A stretch of 64,000 bases of DNA from Silene latifolia (Eukaryota > Streptophyta > Magnoliopsida > Caryophyllales > Caryophyllaceae), in NCBI RefSeq assembly GCF_048544455.1, contig NC_133536.1:197287325-197351324 (forward strand). Reading direction: 5' to 3'. Below, piece by piece: positions 40,155 through 52,027 of this stretch; position 1 is the first letter of the stretch; every line of letters starts with the position of its first letter. Below the pieces are notes generated by a model. That model was not told where the DNA came from. It made no database searches and saw nothing but the letters and a program-made list of their open reading frames with translations. The position numbers and the translations under genes are program-made.

Positions 40155-41644
40155 ATGAATACTTTGGAGATCCGCTTGAAGGAATGGACCAATGAATTTT
40201 CAAATATGGAGAAGCATGACGTGGGTGCTTATAACCTTGGGTCTTATTGAGTTTGAAACTCATTAAGGTTGTAAAACCGTTCTTGGATGCTTGCCTTGAC
40301 TATTGGGACCCGAATTATCATGTTTTCGCGTTCCCAGGAGGTGACATTTGCCCGTTTCCTGAAGAAATTGCTGCTATTGGTGGGTGGGACCCTGAACATT
40401 TACCTGTCATTCCTTCCACTTCACAAGGGTATAAGAGCAAATTCAGAGACTTGCTTGGACTGACCAGACTGGAGGTGGACCGTCTAGTTTCCCCGAAAGG
40501 CGTGAGGATGTTGGATTTTATAGACCGGTTCATCAACAGGGCCGACCCTACTGTTTCTCATGTTGCTAGGAGGAGGGCATTTGGCTTTTGTTTGTTGCAC
40601 GTGTATGTCTTCCAAGGACACGTTGATGAAGACTTGAGAGGTGATCCCCGTCTTTTGGGCCTTATTGAGCAAATGGAGTCGCAGAGCCCACTTGCTTATG
40701 CTTAGGAGAGATTATTTTGGGCTTGGATAATAGGAAATCCAACCGCGATCTGCCGTTCTTGGGGAGTCCCGTCATTTTGCAGGTAAAAGACATCTCTCTT
40801 TTTTTTCGTTTTTTTTTTTTATTATTTTTTTTTTTTTTTTTTGATGTCTAATACCTGCTTTTGGTAGGTTTGGCTTATGGAACGGCTCCGATTGATCGAG
40901 CCCCCAGTTCATGCACTTTCCTATCATTCTCGTTCGATTGCGATGAGGACGCGGTTGTACATGGTGGACTTCACTCGGGTCTGTGATTATTGGAAGAACA
41001 AGCTGAAGAACGATGATGGTCCGTTGATCAGGTGGGTTGTACCGTGGTGGCATCTCAAGTCTGTCACTGGAGTGTCTTCTTTGGATCCCACTAGGTCCGT
41101 GCGCATTCCTGGATTGGAGTTTATGGTATGCATCTTTCCGGAAAGACTGATGAGGCAAGTTGGGTTGAAGCAGACGATACCTAGGCTTGACACCGTCCCG
41201 CAGACTGCTATGGCGCTTACTACCGAGAGCCAAAGGGAGTGGGCTATTAAATGGGCCCAAAGAAACATGTGGTTCTTGAACTTCTCCGCCAATGCTTTGT
41301 GGGTGTCGGATTCCTATCTGAGGTGGAGAAAGGCTGCAACTCCGGAAGAGCGCGAGAGACTGAGGAAACGTGAGCCTGTTGACTACAAGGTGCGCGAGGG
41401 AGAGAAAGAGAAGGAGAAGCATCTGACAGAGGGAGAAGAAGAAGCCGGGTTCCAAGTCATTCATCCTTCAAAGAAATCAAAGACTACTCCTGTCGCAGAG
41501 ATGGTGGTTGGCAAGAATGGAAGAGTCAGGCCTCGAGAAAGACCGTTGGTGATTAGTTCTGAAGTGGTGCAAGAGCGCCCAGCTCGAGGTCGTGACAAGA
41601 AATATGACAAGAATGACAAGGGCAAGGGGAAGATGGAGGAATAG
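40155..41644 (+). pseudogene. Antisense accessory gene 2 of the Tat element: PMD/DUF7745-like protein
   Basis: Plus-strand blocks begin with ATG at 40155 (MNTLEIRLKEW) and continue at 40247-40705 and about 40870-41644, ending in TAG. The first large block has CLDYWDPNYHVFAFPGGD then CPFPEEIAAIGGWDP, the layout of the PMD-like domain often labelled DUF7745 in plants. The last block has FPERLMRQVGLKQTIPRLD, then WAIKWAQRNMWF, and a highly charged lysine-rich tail. It is antisense to integrase-side sequence and lies before a U-rich 3' region. It differs from antisense gene 1, so the element carries two divergent members. It seems broken in one or two places. Function unknown; the charged tail suggests nucleic acid binding. 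Confidence 0.7.
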
Positions 41645-42188
41645 CCCGAGTCTTTATTTATTATTTGATTATTATTATTATTGTTGTTGTAATAAAAAGG
41701 AGGGATTTTTAGAATCCTAGCCTATTCTATTTTTATTATGTAACGTACTATTATTATTTAGGAAACGAATGAAATAAAAGGTTAAATGGTTATGAAACCG
41801 TTGGGATTTTCTACTTATTATTCTTGCCGAATTTCAAATGCAATGCAAATGTCCTTCTATTTACGTTTTAGATATAATGGGTTGAATCCTGTGAAGGATT
41901 GCCTACGTATTCACTTGAAAAGCGAAATCAAACCCTTGCGCGTAGTTCGAGTAAATGTAAAAGAATAATTGTTCGAAGCAAGAGCTTGTAATGAACATAG
42001 AAAATAAGCATGAGCTTTTGCTTACTCTGGAGGTGCGAATTTAGTTTATTTGATGATTTGAGGATGACAAACTTGTCAAAATGCAAGAGCATAGTGACAT
42101 TTAGCTTATTTCAGCTCGGCCAGGGGCCGTTTATTTAGTGCCACAAGAGCGACACATGGGTTTACGCGAGGCGCGTGTTTGTTCTATC
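41645..42188. other. Spacer between antisense gene 2 and integrase
   Basis: AT-rich, with an ATT run near 41670 that probably belongs to the 3' UTR of antisense gene 2. This is the tail-to-tail meeting point of the two transcription units. Confidence 0.6.
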
Positions 42189-43547
42189 CTAGGCATAATA
42201 CCGTTTCAGTTGGTCAAGGTTTGTGGGGTTTGAGAACTCATTCCCATCTAGGTCTGTGATTCTAACCGCACCCCCTGGGAGTATGGATTTGACTAGAAAT
42301 GGTCCGGCCCAATTAGGTTTGAATTTCCCCCTTGGGTCGACAGGTAAAAGAGCTCTAACCGATTTGAGTACTAGGTCTCCTTCTTTGATGTTTCTTGGCC
42401 TAACCCTTTTGTTGAAAGCTCGTTTGATACGTGCTTGATATGTTTGGACATTATGTAAGGCGCGCAGCCTACGTTCATCCAGGAGGATGATTTCTTCATA
42501 TCTATCCCTCTTCCAATCGGCCTCCGGGATTTGACTTTCTAGTAGAATACGCAGGGATGGTATTTCTAGCTCGACTGGTTGTACAGCTTCCATGCCGTAG
42601 GTCAAATAGAAAGGAGTAGCCCCAGTGGGCGTCCTGACAGATGTACGGTACCCCCATAAGGCAAAGGGTATCTTGCTTGGCCAATCTCTGTAGTTGTCAA
42701 TCATTTTCTTGAGAATCGTGACAACATTCTTGTTTGCTGTCTCTACCGCGCCGTTAGTCTGTGGTCTATAGGGCGAAGAGTGGTGATGCTTAATCTTGTA
42801 TTTGGCTAGCAATTGCTCGGTTTCAGCTTGGAAGTGCGACCCATTATCGCTAATGATCTCATGTGGGCAACCATATCGACAGATGATGTTGTTTTGTATA
42901 AATTTTGCCACATTTTTAGCCGTAAGACCAGTGTAGGAAGCTGCTTCTACCCATTTGGTAAAATAGTCAATTGCCACTAGAATGAAACAGTGACCTCCTG
43001 TTCCGGCTGGGGTTATCTTCCCGATTATGTCAATTCCCCATGCAGAAAATGGCCAAGGAGACGTCATTGTGTAGAGCAACGAAGGAGGGACATGTTGTAC
43101 ATTCCCGAAGATTTGACAATTGTGGCAATGTCTTACGTATTTGATGCAATCGGATTCCATTGTGGTCCAATAATATCCCAAACGTGTTATTTTCTTTGCC
43201 ATCATAGGCCCACTCATGTGAGGACCGCATTCTCCATCGTGGACTTCTTCCATCACCTTTCGTGCCTGTGAATGATCAAGGCAACGTAGGACTACACCAA
43301 GAGGTGTTCTTTTGTATAATTCTCCTTGCATCAGAATGTATTGGGAAGCTAATAGGCGTATAACACGTTGTCCCCTCTTGTCCATATCTGGTGGATAGGT
43401 ACCATTAAGCTTAAAATTCAGGATCGCTTGGAACCAGGGTTCCTGCGCGATTTCCTCTTCGTCGGTGATTTGGTGGACATAAGCCGGCTCTGACCGTCGT
43501 TCGATGCACAAAGGCATTTCCATCATGTGATCCGGCATATTTATCAA
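42189..43547 (-). CDS. Tat element integrase
   Basis: A 452-residue open frame. It starts with remnants of the RNase H-integrase linker, then the zinc-binding HHCC region (VHDGECGPH, CHNCQIF), then the catalytic core: WGIDIIGKITPAG, FTKWVEAASY, IISDNGSHF and the SPYRPQTNGAVETANK block with the catalytic glutamate. The C-terminal part (RPRNIKEGDLVLK, GPFLVKSI, DLDGNEFSNPTNL) is the GPY/F-like module common in Ty3-gypsy integrases. The enzyme inserts element DNA in the nucleus. It is fossil material of a multiply interrupted element. Confidence 0.9.
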   Translation of the reverse strand: MINMPDHMMEMPLCIERRSEPAYVHQITDEEEIAQEPWFQAILNFKLNGTYPPDMDKRGQRVIRLLASQYILMQGELYKRTPLGVVLRCLDHSQARKVMEEVHDGECGPHMSGPMMAKKITRLGYYWTTMESDCIKYVRHCHNCQIFGNVQHVPPSLLYTMTSPWPFSAWGIDIIGKITPAGTGGHCFILVAIDYFTKWVEAASYTGLTAKNVAKFIQNNIICRYGCPHEIISDNGSHFQAETEQLLAKYKIKHHHSSPYRPQTNGAVETANKNVVTILKKMIDNYRDWPSKIPFALWGYRTSVRTPTGATPFYLTYGMEAVQPVELEIPSLRILLESQIPEADWKRDRYEEIILLDERRLRALHNVQTYQARIKRAFNKRVRPRNIKEGDLVLKSVRALLPVDPRGKFKPNWAGPFLVKSILPGGAVRITDLDGNEFSNPTNLDQLKRYYA

Positions 43548-43553
43548 AGATGC

Positions 43554-45239
43554 AAGTTTCGCAAGAGCGTCTGCAAATTGATTTTCCTCCCGAGGTAGGT
43601 GTAGGTAGGTTACGTGATCAAAGAATTGAGCGACTTGGTCTATCCTAGCCTGATAGGGTGCGAGGCTTTCACTTCGGATTTTCCAAGATCCTGTAACTTG
43701 GTTGATGATCAGTGATGAATCCCCATGTACTCGGAGGTTTTTAATGCCTAAGCTTACTGCCGCTTGTAGTCTAATGAGACAAGCTTCGTGATTCTCGAAA
43801 GATTGTTTGTCACCTCGAAGTCGAGTTTGACAGCAATCGGTGTATGCTCACCTTCAGGAGAAATGAGCAACACTCCTATTCCGAATCCTCTTAAGTTTGA
43901 TGCTCCATCAAAGTATAGGTCCCAGGAGTCTATATCAGTTTGAAGTATATCCTCGTCGGGAAATGACCAAGTATCTATGGTTTGTGCGTCGTTGATAGGA
44001 TTTTCTGCGAAGAATTCGGCGACGGCGCGACCTTTTATGACTTTCAGTGGCACATATTTAAGGTCGAATTCTGAGAACATCAGAGTCCATCTTGCCAGAC
44101 GTCCGTTGAGGATGGGTTTCTCGAAGAGGTATTTGACGGGATCCATTTTGGAGTATATCTTGACGGAGTAGCTAAGCATGTAGTGACGTAGCTTCTTCGT
44201 TGCCCACACAAGAGCGAGGCATGTCTTTTCGAGTTGTGAGTATTTGCACTCATATTCCAAGAACTTCTTACTTAGATAGTAAATAGCTCTTTCTTCACTT
44301 CCTACGGTTTGAGCCAGCATAGCACCCATGGCGGTTCCAGTTACTGTGAGATATAAACCAAGAGGTTGATCTCGTTGTGGCGGCATGAGCACTGGTGGTT
44401 TAGCCAATATCTCCTTGATTCGGTCAAACGCCTTTTGGCAATCATCATCCCACATGGTGTGGTCTGTTTTCTTGAGTTTCTTGAAGATAGGCTCACAAAT
44501 CATCGTAAGTTTCGATATGAATCGACTTATGTACTGTACTTTTCCCAGGAATCCTCTGACTTCTTTTTCTGTTTGAGGTTGTGGCATTTCAATCAGAGCC
44601 TTGATTTTGGACGGATCTATTTCTATACCACGTTGGCTAACAACGTACCCTAGGAGTTTGCCAGATGTTACCCCAAATGTACATTTCTGAGGATTGAGCC
44701 TCATGTTGTATTTTCGTAGCCTTGCGAAGGTTCGCAATATGTCCCTCTCTTTCCTTGGATTTGACGATCATGTCATCTACGTATACCTCAACTTCTTTGT
44801 GCATCATGTCATGTAGGAGTGTAGTTGCGGTGCGTTGGTATGTAGCTCCGGCGTTGATCAATCCGAACGGCATTATTGTATAGCAATAGGTTCCCCATTG
44901 GGTGACGAATGCGGTCTTATGCATATCTTCCATGGCCATCTTGATTTGGTTATATCCCGCATATCCATCCATGAAAGATAGTAATGCGTGGTCTGCAGTA
45001 TTGTCCACTAATATGTCAATGTGAGGTAGAGGAAAGTCATCTTTCGGACTTGCTTTGTTCAAGTCCCTAAAGTCGACGCAAACACGGATTCTCCCATCCT
45101 TTTTGGGTACGGGTACTATGTTAGCTACCCAATCAGAATACTCGGAAACTTTGATGAACCCGGCTTTGAATTGCTTGTCAACTTCTTCCTTAATCTTTAG
45201 AGCCCATTCTGTTCTTATTCGTCGAAGCTTCTGTTTCAC
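43554..45239 (-). pseudogene. Tat element reverse transcriptase and RNase H region
   Basis: The RT part carries VCVDFRDLNKASPKDDFPLP, MPFGLINAGATYQR and the catalytic YVDDMIVKS. Next comes the gypsy RNase H (QPLGLYLTVTGTAMGAML, AIYYLSKKF, LEKTCLALVWATKKLRHY). A second RNase H-like start, WDLYFDGASNLRGFGIGVLL, follows; a second (archaeal-type) RNase H is a mark of the Tat clade. The frame is broken in a few places. The low-coordinate limit is approximate. Confidence 0.88.
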
Positions 45240-45241
45240 AG

Positions 45242-48200
45242 CCCTAGTAGAAAAAACCCCTATCGTGACGCCTTTATCGTGGCGGTTCTAATAGAAACGA
45301 CGTAAAAAGCCCAAAAAAATGGCGGGAGCGAAATTTTCATGTTATAGGAGGTCTATTGTGGCGGTTTAAAGTAAGAACCGACGTGATAATATAAGCTATT
45401 TATGGCGGTTTCAAATTAAAAACGCCACCATAAATCTTTTGTGGCGGTTGTATTAACAACCGACGTTAATAACGTTGTTAAAATAATGATAAGTGACAAT
45501 ATTTTTTAATAAAAAACCGCCATCGTATGTATTTGTGACGGTTGTAATTGTACGGTTACAACCGAGGTTAAAGATAACAAGTCAAAAAACCCTTTTGCAT
45601 TCACCTTACTGTATCTAACCACTTTTCATTCCTCTTCATCTTCCCACACCATAAACCCTCCGCGACACCCTCAATCATCATTACCCACACCGCCGACCAT
45701 CGTTAACTTTACTCACACCACCGTCGACAACCACTGTTCTAGCCAAGTTGATCTTCGTCTACATCTCAATTTCAACTCCGACAACCCACTTTTCAAACTC
45801 GCTACTATCAAGTTGTTTCCGGCGACACCACGAAGCAACGACACACGATCTCTACCCGCCTTTCTTTAGCCACAACAACATCGAAGAAGGTACTTTTGTC
45901 GACATATCAATTATAGCATCTTCATTAAAATTATACAAAGTTGCATCTTATTTTAATCATACAATTGATTGTTATTGTATTATTAAAATTATTGTTTTTT
46001 TTGCTGAAATTATAATTGATAAACTATATGATTGATAAAGTATGTGGGTAATTGGGATGAAATGAAAATGAATTGGGAGTGAAAAATGAATATGATGAGA
46101 AAAGAGGTAAGAGATGATCGGTTGAAGTGGTAGAATAGGATTACAATGGAAAAAAGTCCGGACCAGACACTGGTTGTTGATAATTAGTTCCATATGTTCC
46201 TGTTTTAATTGAACCCGATTATGAAATATTTATGAAGGTTTGGCAATCAAGGCGAGTAGTCACCCCTAATTGTCTTTCATTTTTGGCAACCTATATAGGT
46301 GAAACATTCGATATCAAGTTGTTGAGGTAAAAACATTCCTTTTTAGGTGGCTATTCCTCTTGTTAAGGAGGGTCATACATATTGAGTTTGATGCTGGACA
46401 TGTGTATTGAATATGTGAATAGGATGCCGACTCTGCAATATCTCTAAAATTTGAATATCTTCTGTTTTTCTTCTTCAACTACCTGAGTGAATGAATGATA
46501 ATATTGAGTTACTAAGACGAGTTAAACAACTTTGTTCCAAACTTTCTTTGAACAATGAGAATGTAATGATTAAATGGTTAAGCAAGCTACTTCCACTTAC
46601 TAATAGGAATCATGATCATAGTACTTGAGCCGACCGGGTTAATATAAGGATTAAATGGCGCTTCTTTCCTCTCGGATTCTAACACTTCAATATCACTCGC
46701 AGAGTAATTATGTTTCATTTTTTTCAAATTTGTTTGGGAATTGATTCCATTGACAAGGAATTTAGTGATAAATTGTTAACGTCGAGCAGATCGCCGCTTA
46801 AATAATCTTCCGATAATTTATTTCCTAAGCCGAAATGGAATCCTAGAAATACTTCCTCCGTCTCAGTCAATTGTTTACGTTTTATTTTTCCATAAGAGAG
46901 GTCTTAACTAAAGTTAAAGAGATGATAGGTAAGAGTTAAATTTCTTTTTTGGAATTGAATTAGTATTTCTGCTTTTAATGGAGCCAAAGACTCCTAATCT
47001 ATTGGTTCAACCTATGATGAATTAATGCAGAATAACTCACTAAGCTAGTCATTTGTTAAGCAAACTTTGTTTAGTTGGTATACCGAGGTAAAAGCTTATT
47101 CTGCAAAGATTCCCTAATTCATGTGTCTATAATTTCTGTATCTAGGATTGAATTTGAAGGAAATCAATAAAATTCTTAACAAGAATTCTAGATTTGAATG
47201 TTGTTCGAAATTCAGATCTTTGTGACAAATATGCCATGGAGACTAGTTTATAAGTTGGTGATTACCCTTTTATCGCCATTGATTTTAGGATGTAAACTCG
47301 CTTTACGATCGACCATTTGCTCGCTTTGTTTTGCGCCAAGGTCGTAACTCCAAAGCCTTTAATTCATCAAGGTCTTCTTACACTTCCACGTGCTCATTCC
47401 TGGACGCGTCTTTTTCCGAGCGGATAAATGTTCGGAGCCAAATGTGTTGAATATGAATTGTAATTCTTCAACCAAGTCTTCAAATCTTCTCTAAGGTATC
47501 TTTGCTTGATCGAAAATGACTCTGTTTGTAAGAATTTTCTTGTTAGACATTTCTTATGAAATGTTTATGTATTTCTCATATGCAAATACTTCAGATTTAA
47601 AACCAAAGAAAAAAAATCAATGGTTCGACGACTGCCCTGAAGAACATACAAAATCTATATGCACAAGAAGCGTAGTTGCCAGATAAGAAGTTGTTGTTGT
47701 AAGAGGCTTACATGTGATCTTGTACATGAACCTTTAAAAATGGATGCTTAAATCTGTTCCTTTTATATTGCATCAGTTGTTAATTATTGTGAGTGGACTA
47801 CCTTGTCACGAGAGATGAAGTGCTGCACGAGCTATTTATGTATACTCTGATGTCATTTTCAAGATGTATCCTAATAGGTATATTGGAAGTATAAATCATT
47901 GTTGAGAGTCTTTTAATTTGCTTGCATTTTTGTACTAAGCTTTTTAATATTCCATATCTCTTTTAGTATACCAGATTATTCTCATGCCGTTTGGCTTGTT
48001 TCAGGAATCGCTAGTGCAATAGATCTAGCTGAATGGTTTCTTCCTAGATTGCAGTCAACTGTAAGCTCTTATCTTTCATGATAGTCCTATTTTTTTACAA
48101 GTGTCATTGTTCGTCTTGTGTTCAGACTGAGCTAACGGGTGTATATTAGACATGAAATCAAGCTGCTGCAGACAAGGAATTCATTTTTTCGTTTTATTTT

Positions 48201-49104
48201 GACATGAAATATATGTGGTATGTGGTGCTATAATTCAAACTTTTGAGCTTTTTATCTTGTTTTTGCTTTATATATATTTATATAGGTACCCTTGTTTTCA
48301 TTATTTGATTTTTAGTAACGCTAGACGTTGATTTAATAATGCTTAGTTTGATTTTCTTACTATGGGATTTGTTTACTGTGTCATTGCAGATTTAAGAGTA
48401 AGAGTGTCAATTGACGAGATAAAGAATGTTAAAGAGGTGTAGGCTACCAAATGTTTAAGGAATAAGTAAATGTTGATTAGTCTATTAAATAAGATGTGTA
48501 TGTGATTATTTATACACTTCGATGTAAAATTTTTGAACATGGACATTATTGTTCTGTCGATGATATGAAAGTTTTTGGATAGTTGGTTACATTCTTGTGT
48601 ATGTATTGCTTGTTCATTTTGATATTGGATTGTCAAATTTATGGGAGGTTGCTACAGAAATTTAGGTAGCAATTTTTTTTTTAAAAAAATACCTATTTAT
48701 GGCGGCGGTTCTAAGTTAGAAACGCCACGAGCTATAGTGACGGTTCTTAAGTAAAACCGCCACTATAGATAATCAATGGTGGCGATTCTTAAGTTAAAAG
48801 CCGCCACTATAGTTATCAAAGTGATCATTGAAATATCTATGGTGGCGGTTTTCTTACGATAACCGCCACTATAGATGAGTTACATTGGCGGTTCTTGTCT
48901 AACAACCGTCGTATTATATAAGTCTATGATGGCGGTTTTGTATAACAACCGCCACTATAGGAGAGCTATAACGGCGGTTGTACAACCACCTACAACCGCC
49001 GTAAAGTTTATACGACGCCGCGATAAACGACGCACCCTAAATCTCTAAAAACCGCCACAAAAGGTCATTTATAACCGCCACCGTAGGGGGTTTATCTACT
49101 AGTG
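45242..49104. mobile_element. CACTA element, 3.9 kb, inside the Tat element
   Basis: Left end CCCTAGTAGAAAAAACCCC and right end, on the other strand, CACTAGTAGATAAACCCCC are inverted. CAG flanks both sides (45239-45241 and 49105-49107), a 3-bp duplication. Subterminal repeats GTGGCGGTT/AACCGCCAC fill about 45280-45560 and 48700-49080. No transposase was recognised, so it is nonautonomous. The interior contains gene-like pieces that may be captured. Confidence 0.88.
45590..48060 (+). pseudogene. Gene-like fragments carried by the CACTA element
   Basis: At 45590-45890 a CpG-containing leader-like stretch ends CGAAG|GTAC, a possible splice donor. At 48005-48060 a 56-nt piece is flanked by TTTCAG and GTAAGC and encodes IASAIDLAEWFLPRLQST in one frame, like a true internal exon. 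Between them lies intron-like AT-rich DNA. I do not recognise the donor gene. Capture of host exons by CACTA elements is well documented; here it is inference. Confidence 0.4.
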
Positions 49105-50119
49105 CAGGTTTGAAACCTGGCTTAATCGGAATCCTATGTTCGGCAATATCCCTGTCGATTCCTGGCATGTCTTTGTAGGACCAAGCGAAAACGTCTTTGA
49201 ATTCATTTAGGAGGTCTATGAAATCGGCCCTTTCGGTTGAGCTCAAGGTAGTCCCTATCCTAAGTTCTTTGGGTTCTAGTTCGGTTCCTACATTGATGGG
49301 TTCAGTGTCCTCTATTACTGGTCCCCCTTCCCCTTCTTGTAATATTTCTTTGGCTACGTAGGGAGGTATTTCGATTGAGTCTGGGTCTTGGTCATCCTCA
49401 GTATCATCATAAACAGAATTGCACTCAAGATAACACAAAGAGTAAGCAGAACCTGATTTATTCATATTAAGATTTGAGTAAAATTGAAACAAAGAAGCCA
49501 ACTGATTCATGGTCAGTGGCGGCAAAGGGACAGTGGTTGGGGCATTTCCCGAACTATTGTGACTACTCGAGGCTAAGCTAGGAGAAACGAAGGGAGTGGG
49601 GATGACAACAGGAGTAGACTCTCTAATGACTTCTCTAGACTCCGACTCTGACTCCGACTCCGACTCCGACTCGAACTCATCGTCTTCTGGTTCTCCTTTG
49701 AACATCTCTCCTTCTCCAGTGGTGAGCTTGAAGAGTCTTCCTTGATTGTTGGTCCATTTGATTGATTTTCTCCATCCTTTCTGCTGCTTCGCGTCGGTTT
49801 CTGTGATCAATGCGGTGGGGTTGAAGCGATCGTCTTGAAGTATCATGGTAATGATCTCATCCTGCGCGGCCCTAATGAATCGATCTTCTCCAAACAATAG
49901 ATTCATAGTGATGTTTGGAGAAACGGTGGAATAGTTCCCTTCATTCTCGATCGCGTGGATCTCATCCTCAATTGGAGAAATGAGGTGTGAACAATCTAAG
50001 GTAGATTCATCACTTGTAATCACTAGAACTCCAAGAGGATTCTGAGTGTTGTTGGGTTTACCTCCTGGTGGTATTGGGAGTCGACCATCTTCAATCATAT
50101 CTTGAAGCACGTGTTTCAA
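49105..50119 (-). pseudogene. Tat gag-pol linker and RT-proximal segment
   Basis: Begins MKHVLQDMIEDGRLPIP, corresponding to repeated gag-region segments in the old relative at 18338. It continues through a serine/glutamate repeat (SESESESES), a low-complexity part and ends with DLLNEFKDVFAWSYKDMPGI, the conserved lead-in to Ty3-gypsy RT. A protease motif was not recognised. The CACTA element interrupts the coding part here. Confidence 0.8.
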
Positions 50120-50218
50120 CTTGTAGCATTTTTCTGTGTCGTGCCCTTTGCCTCTATGGTATTCACAGTAGGAATTTTCATCCCAAAACTTGGACTTCCT
50201 TTCGGGTTCGGGAGTAGG

Positions 50219-51250
50219 TCAAATGGGTTGGAGTTTACCTTGCTTCATTAGCCTTTTTAGAGCGTTGGAGTAAGTATCCCCAAGGTTCATGAATTTCCTT
50301 GGTGGGGTAGTTTTTTTGGATGGCTCGAGAAGGTTAACCTCATCGGTCTTGCTAGAAGAGCCGTATGAACGACTTGTGGACCCTTGATATCCTCGACCTA
50401 CCGTTTTGGACAAGAGTCCTTTACGGATGTCATCTTCAATTCGTGTCCCTAATACGGTTAAGTCCTTGAAAGTCTTGATGTTTTGATATCTCAAATGATT
50501 GGCATAGATGGGTTTGAGATTATCCACGAACTTTTCCACAAGAGTAGCCTCATCCGGGCGCTCAACTAGTTGAGTGCTAGTCTTCCTCCACCCACTTAGG
50601 AAGTCGGTGAATCCTTCTTTGTCATTTTGGGTAAGAACCTCTAGAGTACGCATGTTGACTTGGATCTCGGCATTATCCGCATATTGTTTAGAGAACTCGA
50701 TTGCGGCATCTTCCCAAGTAGCGACCTTCTTGTGATCTAAAGTGTAGAACCATTGCTTCGGGATGGTGTCAAGAGATGAAGGAAAGATCCTTAAGAACAT
50801 CTCGGGTTTGATGCCTTTGATAGACATGTAATCCTTGAAGGCACGGATGTGGTTCAAAGGGTTCTCGTGTCCCTTGAACTTAGGGATATCCGTCATGTTA
50901 AAGTTAGTTGGCAATTTGGAATTGACGGCTTCATACTTGCGATTGTTCTCCCTATAAATGTCATCCCCCTTAAGGTACATCAATTGCTCCTCTAGGTATT
51001 GGAGTCTTTTCTCAGCTGCAGTCATCCCCATGAAAGGATTCTCATCCCTAGATTCATCATCGGAATTACGTAGTACTTCACTCTCAAGAGGAGGCAACCT
51101 TCCCTCTACGGCGTAGATACGGCCTTTGATGAGTTCAAGGCGGTCATAGGTTTGTTCTTGAGTAGATTGCATTTGGGCTAGCGCGGCCAGGATTCGATCA
51201 TTACTATTCTGGAGTTGGTGGAAATTTGTTTCATCACTTGATCCGGGCAT
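50219..51250 (-). CDS. Tat element gag
   Basis: 343-residue open frame starting MPGSSDETNFHQLQNS. A helical N-terminal part (LEEQLMYLKGDD) is followed by the capsid-like retrotransposon gag core: IPKFKGHENPLNHIRAFKDY, FPSSLDTIPKQWFYTL, TWEDAAIEFSKQYADN and the FTDFLSGWRKTSTQLV block. The C-terminal part (YSNALKRLMKQGKLQPI) matches the triplicated segment of the old relative. Gag assembles the particle around element RNA in the cytoplasm. Part of a broken element. Confidence 0.9.
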   Translation of the reverse strand: MPGSSDETNFHQLQNSNDRILAALAQMQSTQEQTYDRLELIKGRIYAVEGRLPPLESEVLRNSDDESRDENPFMGMTAAEKRLQYLEEQLMYLKGDDIYRENNRKYEAVNSKLPTNFNMTDIPKFKGHENPLNHIRAFKDYMSIKGIKPEMFLRIFPSSLDTIPKQWFYTLDHKKVATWEDAAIEFSKQYADNAEIQVNMRTLEVLTQNDKEGFTDFLSGWRKTSTQLVERPDEATLVEKFVDNLKPIYANHLRYQNIKTFKDLTVLGTRIEDDIRKGLLSKTVGRGYQGSTSRSYGSSSKTDEVNLLEPSKKTTPPRKFMNLGDTYSNALKRLMKQGKLQPI

Positions 51251-52006
51251 CTTCGAAACTGGATAAGAGATCGGCGACGAATCAAAACATGATCGACCAT
51301 TCTATCACACTTGCTAAAAAAGGAAAAGTTTTGACTCGTGAAGTGGGTGTGTGCCACTTGTGTTGAGTGAGTTTTGAAGAAAGACAAGGTCTTTGAAAAT
51401 GTGTGTCCTAGTCAACTGTAGTGTAGTTGTAGGAGTGGACTTGAAGTGAGGTTTTGAAATGGGTTTGTGGCCCGAATTTTGACACGACCAACGGACAGAG
51501 TTTTGACCGGATTTTGCGCTAATTAGAAGCCCTATTTCGAAATTCTTGTTTGAAAAGGGTTTTGATTTTTTGAAAATTCGTCATGGTTTTGTTTAGAAAT
51601 GGTGATCATGTAAGGTTTACACATTTATACAAGCATTATAACAGGATGCCGAGTGCATTTAGAAGGGTTTTGGTTTAAAGGGTGGGTTGCCATACCGAAC
51701 CATCAAACCCGAAGTCTGTGGAGAGGCTCGTGCCAAACAAGAGTAAGGCCGATTCCTAGTCCATTTCCTCAAGTAGTGAAGGCCCTTGACGCTTGTATGG
51801 ATGACGTCAATCGCTATCCATCCTTAGGCCCAAATAAGAATTAGGACCGTTTAGACGGGACGATTGGTCGAATGGGTTGGGTTAGGCCTAGGAAGGCCGA
51901 ATTAAACGGTCTAGGAAGACCGAGTTATGAAAACCGACAATTGTCTTGTACAAACTATTCCCTAACCTTGTTCAAGTTTCACCCTTGGCTACACGTAAGT
52001 GTATTA
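51251..52006 (-). other. Leader of the Tat element
   Basis: Untranslated region between primer site and gag. No conserved coding recognised. Ogre/Tat elements usually have long leaders, and this one is comparatively short. Confidence 0.6.
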
Positions 52007-52024
52007 TCCCCAGCGGAGTCGCCA
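52007..52024 (-). other. Primer-binding site of the Tat element
   Basis: On the minus strand TGGCGACTCCGCTGGGGA follows the 5' LTR by three bases. It differs slightly from the site of the old relative (16365-16382). Confidence 0.8.
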
Positions 52025-52027
52025 AAC

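Noticed and set aside
40772-41464. 230-codon minus-strand frame
   Set aside because: Shadow of antisense gene 2, whose plus-strand peptides carry the recognisable motifs.
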